From NCBI GenBank assembly GCA_021323255.1, contig JAJTCL010000213.1, forward strand, positions 1 to 9,919: DNA of 9,919 nt, written 5' to 3'. Source of the stretch: Propionibacteriaceae bacterium. Lineage in GTDB: Bacteria > Actinomycetota > Actinomycetes > Propionibacteriales > Propionibacteriaceae. Below the pieces are notes generated by a model. It had not been told where the DNA came from, did no database searches, and worked only from the letters and a program-made list of their open reading frames with translations. This document shows positions 1 through 6,332 of this stretch, one piece after another. How positions within the stretch are numbered: the first letter of the stretch is position 1; the number at the start of each line of letters is the position of its first letter. The position numbers and the translations under genes were made by a program.

Positions 1-430
1 CATCTGCCAGGTGCCGTTGGGCTGGCCGGCGGGCACGAACTGAGGCAGGAACGCGAAGAAGAAGATCGTCAACTTGGGGTTGAGAAGGTTGATCAGCACC
101 GCGGTACGGATGACCCGCCGAAACGACACGGGGGCGCGGTTGTCTTCGACCTGGATCGCGGACTGGTCCCGCAGAGTCTGCCAGGCGAGGTAGAGCAGGT
201 AGGCACCCTGAGCCACTTGATCGCCTGGAACGCGGTCGCCGAGGCGTGCAGGATCGCGGCGAGCCCGGTGATCGCGGCCACCATGTGCGGGAGGACGCCG
301 AGGGTGCAAGCCGAATGCGGCGATGATGCAAGCACTCGAGCCGCGGGACAGGCCCGCGGTGATGGAGTACACCGCACCGGTGCCGGGCGCGGCGACCACC
401 GAGGGTGGTCAGCAAAAAGCCAATGCTCAT
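1..430 (-). pseudogene. LysE/RhtB-family amino-acid exporter, frameshifted and cut by the window edge
   Basis: Read in three successive frames, the minus strand gives a typical LysE/RhtB N-terminal half. It starts MSIGFLLTTL, continues VVAAPGTGAVYSITAGLSRG, then GVLPHMVAAITGLAAILHAS and ATAFQAIKWL, then GAYLLYLAW, and ends with INLLNPKLTIFFFAFLPQFV at the window edge. The NPK...FFxAFLPQFV block is the family hallmark. Intact members are inner-membrane proteins of about 200-220 residues that export amino acids or related metabolites. The ATG at 428-430 has a GGAGG (complement of 439-443) eight bases upstream, so the start is good. Three frame breaks are visible: an extra base near 400, an extra base near 309 and a missing base near 209. 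The gene is therefore dead unless these are sequencing errors. The C-terminal half lies outside the window. Family assignment is confident; substrate is unknown. Confidence 0.85.
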
Positions 431-765
431 CGGTCAAACCTCCGCGTTCGGGCGCTGCTCGAGGACACGCTATTAGCCGTCCTCGGCACGGTGGCTGAGC
501 GGGACGCGGCCGTACCGAAAGCCGTCGGATCAGCGGAACGTCCGGCAACGCGACGGACCCGGCTTGTGCCGCGAGCGGACCCGTTAACGGGCCTAAATGA
601 GTCAGGCGACACCGCGGAGATCCTAGTGATGGGCGGAGGACACACAACCAGGAGCAGACGGGATCCCCGCGCAGCTGTTGAGGTTCGGTGAATTGGTTAA
701 AGCCCGCATTGACGAAGGTGGTTTCAGGTCTTGCAGGTTGCCCGGATCGGATGGGACCGTTGGTG
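431..765. other. Gene-free gap between the exporter pseudogene and the MOSC gene
   Basis: This gap separates two divergently transcribed genes, so promoters for both should lie here, but I see no convincing -35/-10 pair. Open frames exist on both strands (323-691 plus, 427-645 minus). They have no recognisable domain and no good ribosome binding site, and I treat them as chance. The only structured element I noticed is a perfect 12-bp palindrome, CCCGTTAACGGG, at 580-591. Confidence 0.5.
580..591. repeat. 12-bp perfect palindrome with GTTAAC core
   Basis: CCCGTTAACGGG reads the same on both strands. It lies roughly midway between the divergent exporter and MOSC starts, where an operator could sit. 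A 12-bp perfect palindrome is expected about twice by chance in a window this long, so it is only suggestive. It shares the GTTAAC core with the 14-bp palindrome at 5493-5506. Confidence 0.3.
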
Positions 766-772
766 AAGAGGG
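766..772 (+). promoter_or_regulatory. Ribosome binding site that decides the MOSC start
   Basis: AAGAGGG ends six bases before the ATG at 779 and directly abuts the alternative TTG at 773. The spacing favours ATG 779, which removes two residues from the longest open frame. Confidence 0.6.
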
Positions 773-778
773 TTGACC

Positions 779-1729
779 ATGGGACCTTTCGATCACGCGG
801 CGCCTGGCAGCTGGGACGCACAGCCTGGGACCGGCAAAAAGGTTGGCAGCGTCGCTGAGCTCTGGCGTTACCCGGTCAAATCGATGCGGGGCGGCACCGT
901 GTCGCAGCTCTTGATCACCGACCGCGGAAGTGTCGGTGACCGCGCATGGGCGCTTCGCGATCCCACTAACGGCCGGATCGCGAGCGCGAAACGGTTCCCC
1001 CAATTGCTTGAGTTCCGCGCCACCTATGAGGTCGAACCCACAATGACCACTTCTGGCCGAGTTCGTATCGAGGCACCGGATGGTCAAAGCGTGTACGCGG
1101 ACGAGCCGGGTGCCTCGGAATTGATCTCAAGCCACCTCGGCCGCAGACTGCGGCTGGAGAACCAGCCGCGGGTGGATGAGAAAACCGGCATCGACCGGCG
1201 CACGGTGTTCGGCGATGTGCCGGTCTCGGAGATGAAGCCGGACTGGACGCCGGAGACGATGCCGGACTACTTCCAGCTCAAGACTGGCACGTTTTTCGAG
1301 ATCGGTGCTGTCTACCTTCTCGGCAGCGGCTCGGTCGGCCACCTTCGAGAGCTGCAGGGCGGAACTGCGCTGATCGACCGCCGTCGGTTCCGGCCAAACA
1401 TCTACATCGACACCGGACCGGCAACGGACCGGTTCGTCGAGGACGAGTGGATCGGCGGCACTCTCGAGGTTGGTGGGACAGTGGTGTTGGACCAATTCCA
1501 GCCGACATTGTGGTGCGTGACCTCCACGCTGGCTCAAGAGGAGCTGCCGCGTGACCGTAGTGTATTGCGCACGACCGCGCAGTATCACTCGGGCTGCCTC
1601 GGGGTTTACGCCTCGGTCCAGCACCCAGGTCTCGTCAAGGTCGGTCATCAAGTTGTCCTCCACGGTCCAGGAGTGGCCCAACCGCCCAGTCGAGTTTCCG
1701 GTCGGGCTGCAAGGCGTCGGAGGAGCTAA
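779..1729 (+). CDS. MOSC-domain protein with N-terminal MOSC beta-barrel (mARC/YcbX-like)
   Basis: The product is 316 residues from ATG 779. An N-terminal MOSC beta-barrel domain (about 22-130) opens with AELWRYPVKSMRG, the usual signature, followed by GDRAWALRD. The C-terminal MOSC domain (about 165-295) contains RRFRPNIYID (202-211), QPTLWCVTSTLAQ (241-253) with Cys246, and GCLGVYASV (272-280). In characterised relatives (mARC, YcbX) the cysteine in the segment equivalent to Cys246 binds the molybdenum cofactor, and the proteins reduce N-hydroxylated compounds or act as sulfur-carrier oxidoreductases. Length and domain order are normal and no break is visible. The basic tail after residue 300 (SGRAARRRRS) is not part of the fold. 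It stands alone with no cofactor-synthesis genes nearby, so the substrate is unknown. Assignment to the family is firm; a specific enzymatic role is not. Confidence 0.9.
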   Translation: MGPFDHAAPGSWDAQPGTGKKVGSVAELWRYPVKSMRGGTVSQLLITDRGSVGDRAWALRDPTNGRIASAKRFPQLLEFRATYEVEPTMTTSGRVRIEAPDGQSVYADEPGASELISSHLGRRLRLENQPRVDEKTGIDRRTVFGDVPVSEMKPDWTPETMPDYFQLKTGTFFEIGAVYLLGSGSVGHLRELQGGTALIDRRRFRPNIYIDTGPATDRFVEDEWIGGTLEVGGTVVLDQFQPTLWCVTSTLAQEELPRDRSVLRTTAQYHSGCLGVYASVQHPGLVKVGHQVVLHGPGVAQPPSRVSGRAARRRRS

Positions 1730-1746
1730 TCTTCCTCGCGGCAGAT

Positions 1747-1930
1747 CCCCCATGGCTACTAACTCCCTGCCTCAGGAAGCGCCGTTCCAAGCCTCTGATT
1801 GGTCGACTCGGCACCAGCAGCGTCCCGCCGCAGCCTCGGGCCACTCAATGGAGTGAGCTGCACGTCGACCGTGGTGCCAGCTGCACGGGCGCTTGGGTTA
1901 ACCGAGGTGGCATGCCAATCAGGCGTGAAG
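1747..1930 (-). other. Decayed copy of the operon-start/intergenic region found intact at 5351-5556
   Basis: CATGGCTACT at 1751 matches CATGGCTACT at 5355, which is the start codon region of the small operon gene. After about the same distance in both places (146 versus 142 bases) comes GGGTTAACC followed by GAGGT (1895-1908 versus 5495-5510). Patches between the two anchors also line up, for example AAGCCTCTG with GAGCCTCGG. The small gene itself is not preserved beyond its start; the match ends near 1747, close to the end of the MOSC gene. I infer an old segmental duplication or a remnant of a related locus. Confidence 0.55.
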
Positions 1931-2170
1931 ATAGGTGAGTACGGAGCACGGGGAGCATGCGCCGGTGATGGTTATTTGATTGCCGCCCGGGTTGTCGAAT
2001 GCTCGTCATATGTGGTTTGACAGCCGCCACCGTGATCACCAGCTCCACGAGCCATACCGGCGTTTGAGCGGCAGTCGGCGCTCAAACGCCAGCACTCCCC
2101 TCCCGATTCGTCAGATGATCAAGTGGGCCGCTACTGCGGGACGGCCGATCAAACTGGCGACAAGGCCCGG
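1925..2170 (-). pseudogene. Decayed C-terminal half of a NarL/FixJ response regulator, paralogous to 5545-6207
   Basis: On the minus strand the segment reads LVASLIGRP, then a stop codon, then RIGRGVLAFERR, then after a frameshift ELVITVAAVKPHMTSI, and finally HHRRMLPVLRTHLS. These match, in order, VVARLIGRP, TKREREVLSLIAEG, ELVITVAAVERHVTSI and QHRRVVAVLTYLRG of the intact regulator. The recognition-helix stretch agrees at 13 of 16 residues. What remains is therefore the LuxR-type helix-turn-helix domain and its linker. The receiver domain is missing: similarity stops near 2170 and unrelated sequence follows. At least one in-frame stop and one frameshift rule out function as a regulator. The nucleotide match continues past the regulator's stop into the downstream non-coding region, so the two loci share more than a protein domain. 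Confidence 0.75.
2059..2090. repeat. Perfect 12-bp inverted repeat with 8-base loop
   Basis: GGCGTTTGAGCG (2059-2070) and CGCTCAAACGCC (2079-2090) are exact reverse complements separated by GCAGTCGG. The element lies inside the regulator relic. The matching stretch of the intact gene (around 5681-5700) carries GGCGTTGGAGCG followed by GCCTTCGGCG and lacks the second arm, so the hairpin arose after the copies diverged. There is no T-run on either side, which argues against a classical intrinsic terminator. Confidence 0.55.
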
Positions 2171-2353
2171 GCCGGGGAGGTGGTTCGGCTTTTGGCTGAC
2201 CGACACCGCGAACACCCCGGTGTGCGGCTACTCGGGGCGCGGATGAAACTGGTCGGCGGGGACAGCGGCCGGTTGGAGCACGAGTCGCTGATCCTCCAGG
2301 CGTTCCTGGCGCCCTCGGAGCGTCGCCGCAGATCGACCGTGCGGTACCAGTGA
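2171..2353 (+). pseudogene. Unidentified coding-like fragment, probably the C-terminal end of a lost gene
   Basis: From the point where the regulator relic ends, the plus strand stays open to a TGA at 2351-2353. Its codons have strongly G/C-biased third positions, as in the real genes here. It includes GEVVRLLADRHREHPGVRLL, then GARMKLVGGDSGRLEHESL and LILQAFLAPSERRRRSTVRY. This reads like a short helix followed by two beta strands. I do not recognise the family. There is no plausible ribosome binding site: the nearest upstream ATG (2123) lies inside the relic. I therefore take it as the 3' end of a gene whose beginning was lost, though a small intact ORF cannot be excluded. Confidence 0.35.
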
Positions 2354-2636
2354 GCGCCAGGACATCAACCTTGTGCGATGCCGATCAACGCAGATCTCTC
2401 CACCCGAATCCCGTTGGAGCTCACATTCGTGCATTGATACGACCGTTGTTGAACCATCCGGCCGGAGATCTCATCCAACCGGCAGACGCCGACCTGCCCG
2501 ATCCCAAGGTGCGGGACCGGGCAGGCGTGCCGCCGTCGTCATAGATCTGGCTCTCCGAAGCCGCGGGCTGTGGGGGCGGGCAGAATCGGGATTCGTAGGC
2601 CACTTTGAGAGTCAGCTTGCCGTCACGCTCGTCGGG
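2354..2636. other. Non-coding or degraded stretch downstream of the serine-hydrolase gene
   Basis: Short open frames occur on both strands, but none has a recognisable domain or a good start. The plus frame ending at 2544 (GAHIRALIRPLLNHPAGD) has a mixed codon pattern and may be another worn fragment. No clear terminator hairpin follows the operon's last gene. Confidence 0.4.
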
Positions 2637-4223
2637 TTATGCGATGCCAGCCGCAATCGGCACCTTTGGCTCAGGGGCAGCTTGCTGAATGGTCGGGGGG
2701 CTGGATGAAGTCTGCAGTGCCCAGATTCCCAGGATCGGCTTGATGATCATCCCCCAGAACACAGCGATGGCGAGACTGAACAGGGCTAGGACTCCGAAGT
2801 CCATGAGCCTTAGCGCCTCGAAGGGGATCATCAACAGATTCGGCAGGAATGCCACGCAAACGTATGCCCACAGCAAACTTACGAGCACGGGAACACCAAG
2901 GCGGATGATCCTGCGCGCAAGTGTGCGAGGTCGCCGTGCGGGGTTCGTCGACCACCGTCGGAGTACGAGGATCGACCGCCCAGCGGCCATGATCTGAATC
3001 ATGATGATCACAAATATCGCCAGACTAATCTGTGAGGTGAGCTCTGTGAGAGAGCTTGGCATCTCTGGGGTGGGGGCGCCGAGGAGCTGTGCCATGACGC
3101 CGTACGCGGGAATGTCGAGCCGCGCCTGTCCGTTCGAGCCGTTCATCAGCAGCACGACTCCCCAGCCGGTCGACGGTGAGATCACCATCGTGGAGTGGGA
3201 CTCACCTGTGTCGCCGTTGTGTGTCACGATCGGAGCGCCCTCGATGTCGGTCTCATACCATCCCATCGCGTAGCGGGCCTTGTCCGTCATTGGCGCGACG
3301 CCGGTGTGCAGTTGATCGATACCAGAAGCGGAGAGCACACGGGTGCCGTTGTACACGCCGTGGTCGAGGTTGACGATGAGCCAGCTGGACATGTCTGCGA
3401 CGCTGGCTGTGATGAGTCCGGTTGGCGTGATTGCCCGGTTTTCGTGCAGGCCGCCGCCGGGTTGGGGCCGGTTGAACCAGTACTGGTGGCCGGTGGCGAG
3501 GCCGTGGCTCTTCGCGTCGTCCAGGTACGTGAACGACTGCTTCATGGCGAGCGGCTTCAGGACATGCTCCTGGATGTAGTCCTCGTAGCTCTGACCGGAC
3601 ACGACCTTGATGAGCAGACCAAGTGTTGTGTAGTTCCGGTTGGAGTACTGCCACTTGGTTCCAGGATGGTATGAGAGTTCGACGTCTTTGGACTTGGCAA
3701 CCTCACGCTCTAACGCATCGTCGGCCCGGTCGGTCCGGTACATATAGTCCATCCCAGCCGATGTCGGGATTCCGCTGACCTGGTTCAGTAGGTGGCGGAC
3801 GGTGATCCGCTTCGATGCCTCTGGGTCGGCGACCCGGAAGGCGGGAATGTATTGCTGTACTGGTGCGTCGAGCTGGATCTTGCCGGCCTCGACGAGCTGC
3901 ATGACCGCCAGGGCTGTGAACGATTTGCTCATCGACCCGATCTTGAAGGGCGTATTTTCCGCCACCGCGGTTCCGTCATCATCAGCATCGCCGAACGTCT
4001 GGATGTGCACGATCTCTCCATCCTTGACGATCCCGAGAGCTGCACCTGGCATCCGAAGATCATTGAGTCGCTCGCCCACGTAGCTGTCGATCGCATCAAA
4101 GTTTGTGCTGGGCTGCGGTGGCGCCGCCTCGGCGTTCCCGGGCGCCAGAGTCGTTAGGATGGCAGCCAGGCTCATGATCAGCGCCGTCATGATCAGGCGG
4201 GTGATTCGGATCTTGTTGTTCAT
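2637..4223 (-). CDS. Class-C-beta-lactamase/penicillin-binding-like serine hydrolase with C-terminal membrane segments
   Basis: The 528-residue product begins with a signal peptide (hydrophobic about 9-27, likely cut near AEA-A, 31-34). A beta-lactamase-fold domain follows (about 43-385). Its motifs are intact: SxxK as S97-M-S-K100 in KIGSMSKSFTALAV, YxN as Y193-S-N195 in WQYSNRNY, and the third motif as H335-N-G337 in VTHNGDTGESH. This pattern belongs to the AmpC/EstB/peptidase-S12 group, whose members hydrolyse peptides, esters or beta-lactams. After the catalytic domain come three hydrophobic stretches (about 398-414, 442-462, 474-497), so the enzyme is probably anchored with the catalytic part outside the cell. 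The start is supported by AAGGAG (complement of 4231-4236) seven bases upstream. It lies 30 bases after the CPBP protease gene and is the last gene of the operon. A peptidoglycan-, peptide- or ester-directed role is likely; substrate cannot be told. Confidence 0.9.
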   Translation of the reverse strand: MNNKIRITRLIMTALIMSLAAILTTLAPGNAEAAPPQPSTNFDAIDSYVGERLNDLRMPGAALGIVKDGEIVHIQTFGDADDDGTAVAENTPFKIGSMSKSFTALAVMQLVEAGKIQLDAPVQQYIPAFRVADPEASKRITVRHLLNQVSGIPTSAGMDYMYRTDRADDALEREVAKSKDVELSYHPGTKWQYSNRNYTTLGLLIKVVSGQSYEDYIQEHVLKPLAMKQSFTYLDDAKSHGLATGHQYWFNRPQPGGGLHENRAITPTGLITASVADMSSWLIVNLDHGVYNGTRVLSASGIDQLHTGVAPMTDKARYAMGWYETDIEGAPIVTHNGDTGESHSTMVISPSTGWGVVLLMNGSNGQARLDIPAYGVMAQLLGAPTPEMPSSLTELTSQISLAIFVIIMIQIMAAGRSILVLRRWSTNPARRPRTLARRIIRLGVPVLVSLLWAYVCVAFLPNLLMIPFEALRLMDFGVLALFSLAIAVFWGMIIKPILGIWALQTSSSPPTIQQAAPEPKVPIAAGIA

Positions 4224-4253
4224 GATCGTTCTCCTTGTGGAACTGGTTGGTTG

Positions 4254-5112
4254 CTACGAGGACGTGCGCCGGGCAAGGACGCGGTAGGTGATGAAGATGC
4301 CGACAGCGACGAGGGCGCTTGCGATGACGCCGCCCGCGCTGACGATGAGCGGGTTGCCTGAGAGATGTTCGGGATCTGTCAGGCGATCCGAGAAGGTGTT
4401 CAGCGATCCGTGCAGCAGTGCGACGGCGATGAGGCTGTATCCGGATGCCACATAGAAACGGGTGTGGAGAAATGACAGCAGCGTCGCCGACAGCAGGAAG
4501 ACAGCAAGGACGGCGATGATCGGCTGTCCTGGATAGTTCAGGCCGACAATGAGCACGGGGAGATGCCACGGTCCCCAGATCAGGCCAACAATGAGCGCGG
4601 CCTTGACCTCACCCAGTGGCAGAAGCTGGGGCAGCAGGTACCCCCGCCAGCCAAACTCCTCACCGAAGGCCAGCAGCGTACCGATGGGTACGCCGACGAA
4701 GGTCAAGATCGCCAGCAGGCTGCCCATTCGTCACGGTTGCGACCAAGATCAGGACAAGTGCCAAGGGAAGGAGCACCGCGGCAAGCCCAATCTTGAGGCT
4801 TGGCAGCGGTCCCAGTGCCCGACGGAGGCCTTCCTTGCTGACGAACAGTCGCATAAGGACAGCAGCTAGCGCGGGCGCGTACATGCCGAGCGTCACGGCT
4901 GCTGTGGCGGTGAAGTGTTCTGGTGTGCGGCCCTCCTGCAGAGCTTCCTTGATCGTGGGGCCGAGCAGGGCCACCCAAACTGCCCAGGCCAAGCCGTAGG
5001 CCAGGAGCACGAAGCCGATCACGTGCCGCCAGGCGACGGATCCGCTACCGAGGACAATCTCCTCCCGTGGGAGCGTGCTGCGCCTCAATGACGTCGTAGA
5101 AGGGGTGGACAT
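4254..5112 (-). pseudogene. CPBP-family (CAAX-like) intramembrane metalloprotease, split by one frameshift
   Basis: Two overlapping frames join into one CPBP protein of about 285 residues, close to the usual size. The first part (5112 to about 4729) holds two or three membrane helices, including HVIGFVLLAYGLAWAVWVAL and LPLALVLILVATVTN. The second part (4727-4254) holds all the catalytic motifs: EEFGWRGYLLPQL, WGPWHLPV and LLHGSLNTF, which supply the Glu-Glu/Arg, His and His/Asn residues of the family. The break is one surplus base at about 4728 on the coding strand. The second frame has an ATG there but no ribosome binding site, so I do not think it is a separate gene. Start ATG 5112 overlaps the TGA of the small upstream gene (TGATG) and has AGGAG seven bases upstream. 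Related bacterial proteins process membrane or secreted peptides or give bacteriocin self-immunity. The break may be real or a sequencing error. Confidence 0.8.
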
Positions 5113-5357
5113 CACAAGGCTCCTGCCATCGCGTCATCTAGTCCATGGCGAGAGCCGTAGCTAAACGGGTGATAGAAAACATCGAGCGCGCGATCACGAT
5201 CCACCCCGAGCTCGAAGTGGGTGTCACGCTTCCAGTCCCACACTGAGACCGCGACGGCGTCGATGCGCGGGTCCCACCACAGCGTGACCTCAAGATCATC
5301 GCTGCTGCGGCTGGCGAGCTCTCGACGTGGTGAAAGCGAGAGTGCGTTGGCTGCCAT
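5112..5357 (-). CDS. Small acidic protein of unknown function, first gene of the protease/hydrolase operon
   Basis: The 81-residue product has no signal peptide or membrane segment. Its core, LEVTLWWDPRIDAVAVSVWD followed by HFELGVDRDRALDVFYHPFS, suggests a small beta-sheet fold with a closing helix and a conserved-looking FYHPFSYG. From memory this resembles short uncharacterised actinobacterial proteins, but I can name no family. ATG 5355-5357 has a strong AAGGAG (complement of 5363-5368) five bases upstream, and its stop overlaps the next start (TGATG), so it is probably translationally coupled to the CPBP gene. The stop/start overlap and good ribosome binding site make it a real gene. Function is not inferable from sequence. 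Confidence 0.75.
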   Translation of the reverse strand: MAANALSLSPRRELASRSSDDLEVTLWWDPRIDAVAVSVWDWKRDTHFELGVDRDRALDVFYHPFSYGSRHGLDDAMAGAL

Positions 5358-5392
5358 GGCTACTCCTTGCTTCTGCTGGGAAGTTCTTGAGC

Positions 5393-5407
5393 CTCGGTTT
5401 TTCCGAG
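5393..5407. repeat. Small hairpin in the leader of the small operon gene
   Basis: CTCGG and CCGAG flank a five-T loop, 36-50 bases before the start codon of the 81-residue protein. On the coding (minus) strand the loop is AAAAA. The five-pair stem is short and may be chance. Confidence 0.25.
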
Positions 5408-5492
5408 TTCTCTGCCAGCCTGGTGCTGAAGGATGAGCCGGTCGATTGAGCGACCTGCAGTCTTGAGCTAGGGATCGTGCGCAGCCGGCATC

Positions 5493-5506
5493 GGGTTAAC
5501 CCGAGG
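5493..5506. promoter_or_regulatory. 14-bp perfect palindrome, candidate operator
   Basis: TCGGGTTAACCCGA is a perfect dyad in the 187-base gap between the response-regulator stop and the small operon gene, about 136 bases upstream of the latter's start. The decayed copy of this region keeps TGGGTTAACCGAGG at 1894-1907, one base short of the full dyad. NarL-type regulators bind dyad sites, so it could be the target of the adjacent regulator. That is inference; a weak hairpin at the regulator's 3' end is the alternative. One such palindrome by chance in a window this size is not improbable, so its survival in both copies is the stronger argument. Confidence 0.4.
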
Positions 5507-5544
5507 TCTGCGAGAGTTACGCCGACTGTTCCTACGGACTCCGA

Positions 5545-6207
5545 TTAGCCGCGGAGGTAGGTGAGCACGGCGACTACCCGCCGATGCTGCTCGGGTGATT
5601 GTCGTAGTCCGAGCTTGTCGAAGATGCTGGTCACATGACGTTCCACAGCCGCGACGGTGATTACGAGTTCTTCGGCCACACCGGCGTTGGAGCGGCCTTC
5701 GGCGATCAGTGACAAAACCTCCCGCTCACGTTTTGTCAACTGGTCGAGAGGGCTGTTACGACGGGGACGGCCGATCAGTCGGGCAACCACATCCGGATCG
5801 AGCGCGGATCCGCCGGACGCGACCCGGCGCACGGCATCGGTAAACATGCGCAAATCGCCGACCTTCTCTTTGAGCAGATAGCCAACACCCTGCGCGCCGC
5901 CGGCCACCAGGTCAAAGGCGTACCGATCCTCAAGGAATTGCGAGAGGATCAGCACTCCGACGTCAGGCTGTGCGGCGCGGATCTCCAGCGCCGCGCGAAG
6001 TCCGTCGTCGGTGTGGTCGGGTGGCATTTGTATGTCGGTCACCACCACATCCGGACGGTATGTGCGCACCCTGCGGACCAACTCCCGGGCGTCCCCAGCG
6101 GTCGACACCACCTCGAATCCGCCGTCTTGGAGAATGTGAACGATGCCTTCTCGGACGATGGGTTGGTCTTCGCCCACCACCACGCGCGTCCGTCCCGACG
6201 TGTCCAC
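5545..6207 (-). CDS. NarL/FixJ-family response regulator (receiver plus LuxR-type HTH)
   Basis: The 220-residue protein has a receiver domain (about 7-125) with acidic E13-D14, phospho-acceptor D58 in VVVTDIQMPP, S89 in LILSQ and K113 in YLLKEK. A LuxR/GerE helix-turn-helix follows (about 155-216): LTKREREVLSLIAEGRSN, then VAEELVITVAAVERHVTSIF and KLGL. It is a DNA-binding transcription regulator of the class normally paired with HisKA_3 kinases such as the one at 6893-9433. The start must be GTG 6205-6207 or later because an in-frame stop lies just upstream. No Shine-Dalgarno is visible, and a CATAAC hexamer eight bases upstream would suit a leaderless transcript. It lies on the same strand as, and 187 bases upstream of, the protease/hydrolase operon, a plausible target. 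Confidence 0.95.
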   Translation of the reverse strand: MDTSGRTRVVVGEDQPIVREGIVHILQDGGFEVVSTAGDARELVRRVRTYRPDVVVTDIQMPPDHTDDGLRAALEIRAAQPDVGVLILSQFLEDRYAFDLVAGGAQGVGYLLKEKVGDLRMFTDAVRRVASGGSALDPDVVARLIGRPRRNSPLDQLTKREREVLSLIAEGRSNAGVAEELVITVAAVERHVTSIFDKLGLRQSPEQHRRVVAVLTYLRG

Positions 6208-6332
6208 GTCGCCACGTTATGCGACAGATGACGGCAGGAACTAGAGCGGACTTGTCAAGGCCAGTGATCATGGACGAGTGGCTCCAGCCCGGCTCAGGCG
6301 CGCTGGTCATGTTGCTGAGGGCCTGTCCGTTC

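Noticed and set aside
93..821. 242-residue open frame on the minus strand
   Set aside because: Only its last third carries the real exporter frame (GVLPHM...AIKWL). The rest runs through the intergenic gap with no domain, and its start lies beyond the MOSC start.
1127..1753. 208-residue minus-strand frame antisense to the MOSC gene
   Set aside because: It is a shadow of a strongly supported gene. Its ATG region is only the relic of the small operon gene start.
1730..2640. Insertion sequence or integrated element
   Set aside because: No transposase or integrase motif, terminal inverted repeats or target-site duplication could be found; the region is better explained as relic sequence.
2637..4223. 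Dedicated antibiotic-resistance beta-lactamase
   Set aside because: The motifs fit the broad S12/class C superfamily, but the long C-terminal membrane tail and operon context are unlike true AmpC enzymes, so resistance cannot be claimed.
4254..4727. Independent second protease gene starting at ATG 4727
   Set aside because: There is no ribosome binding site, and the membrane helices needed for the fold lie in the upstream frame, so a frameshifted single gene is more likely.
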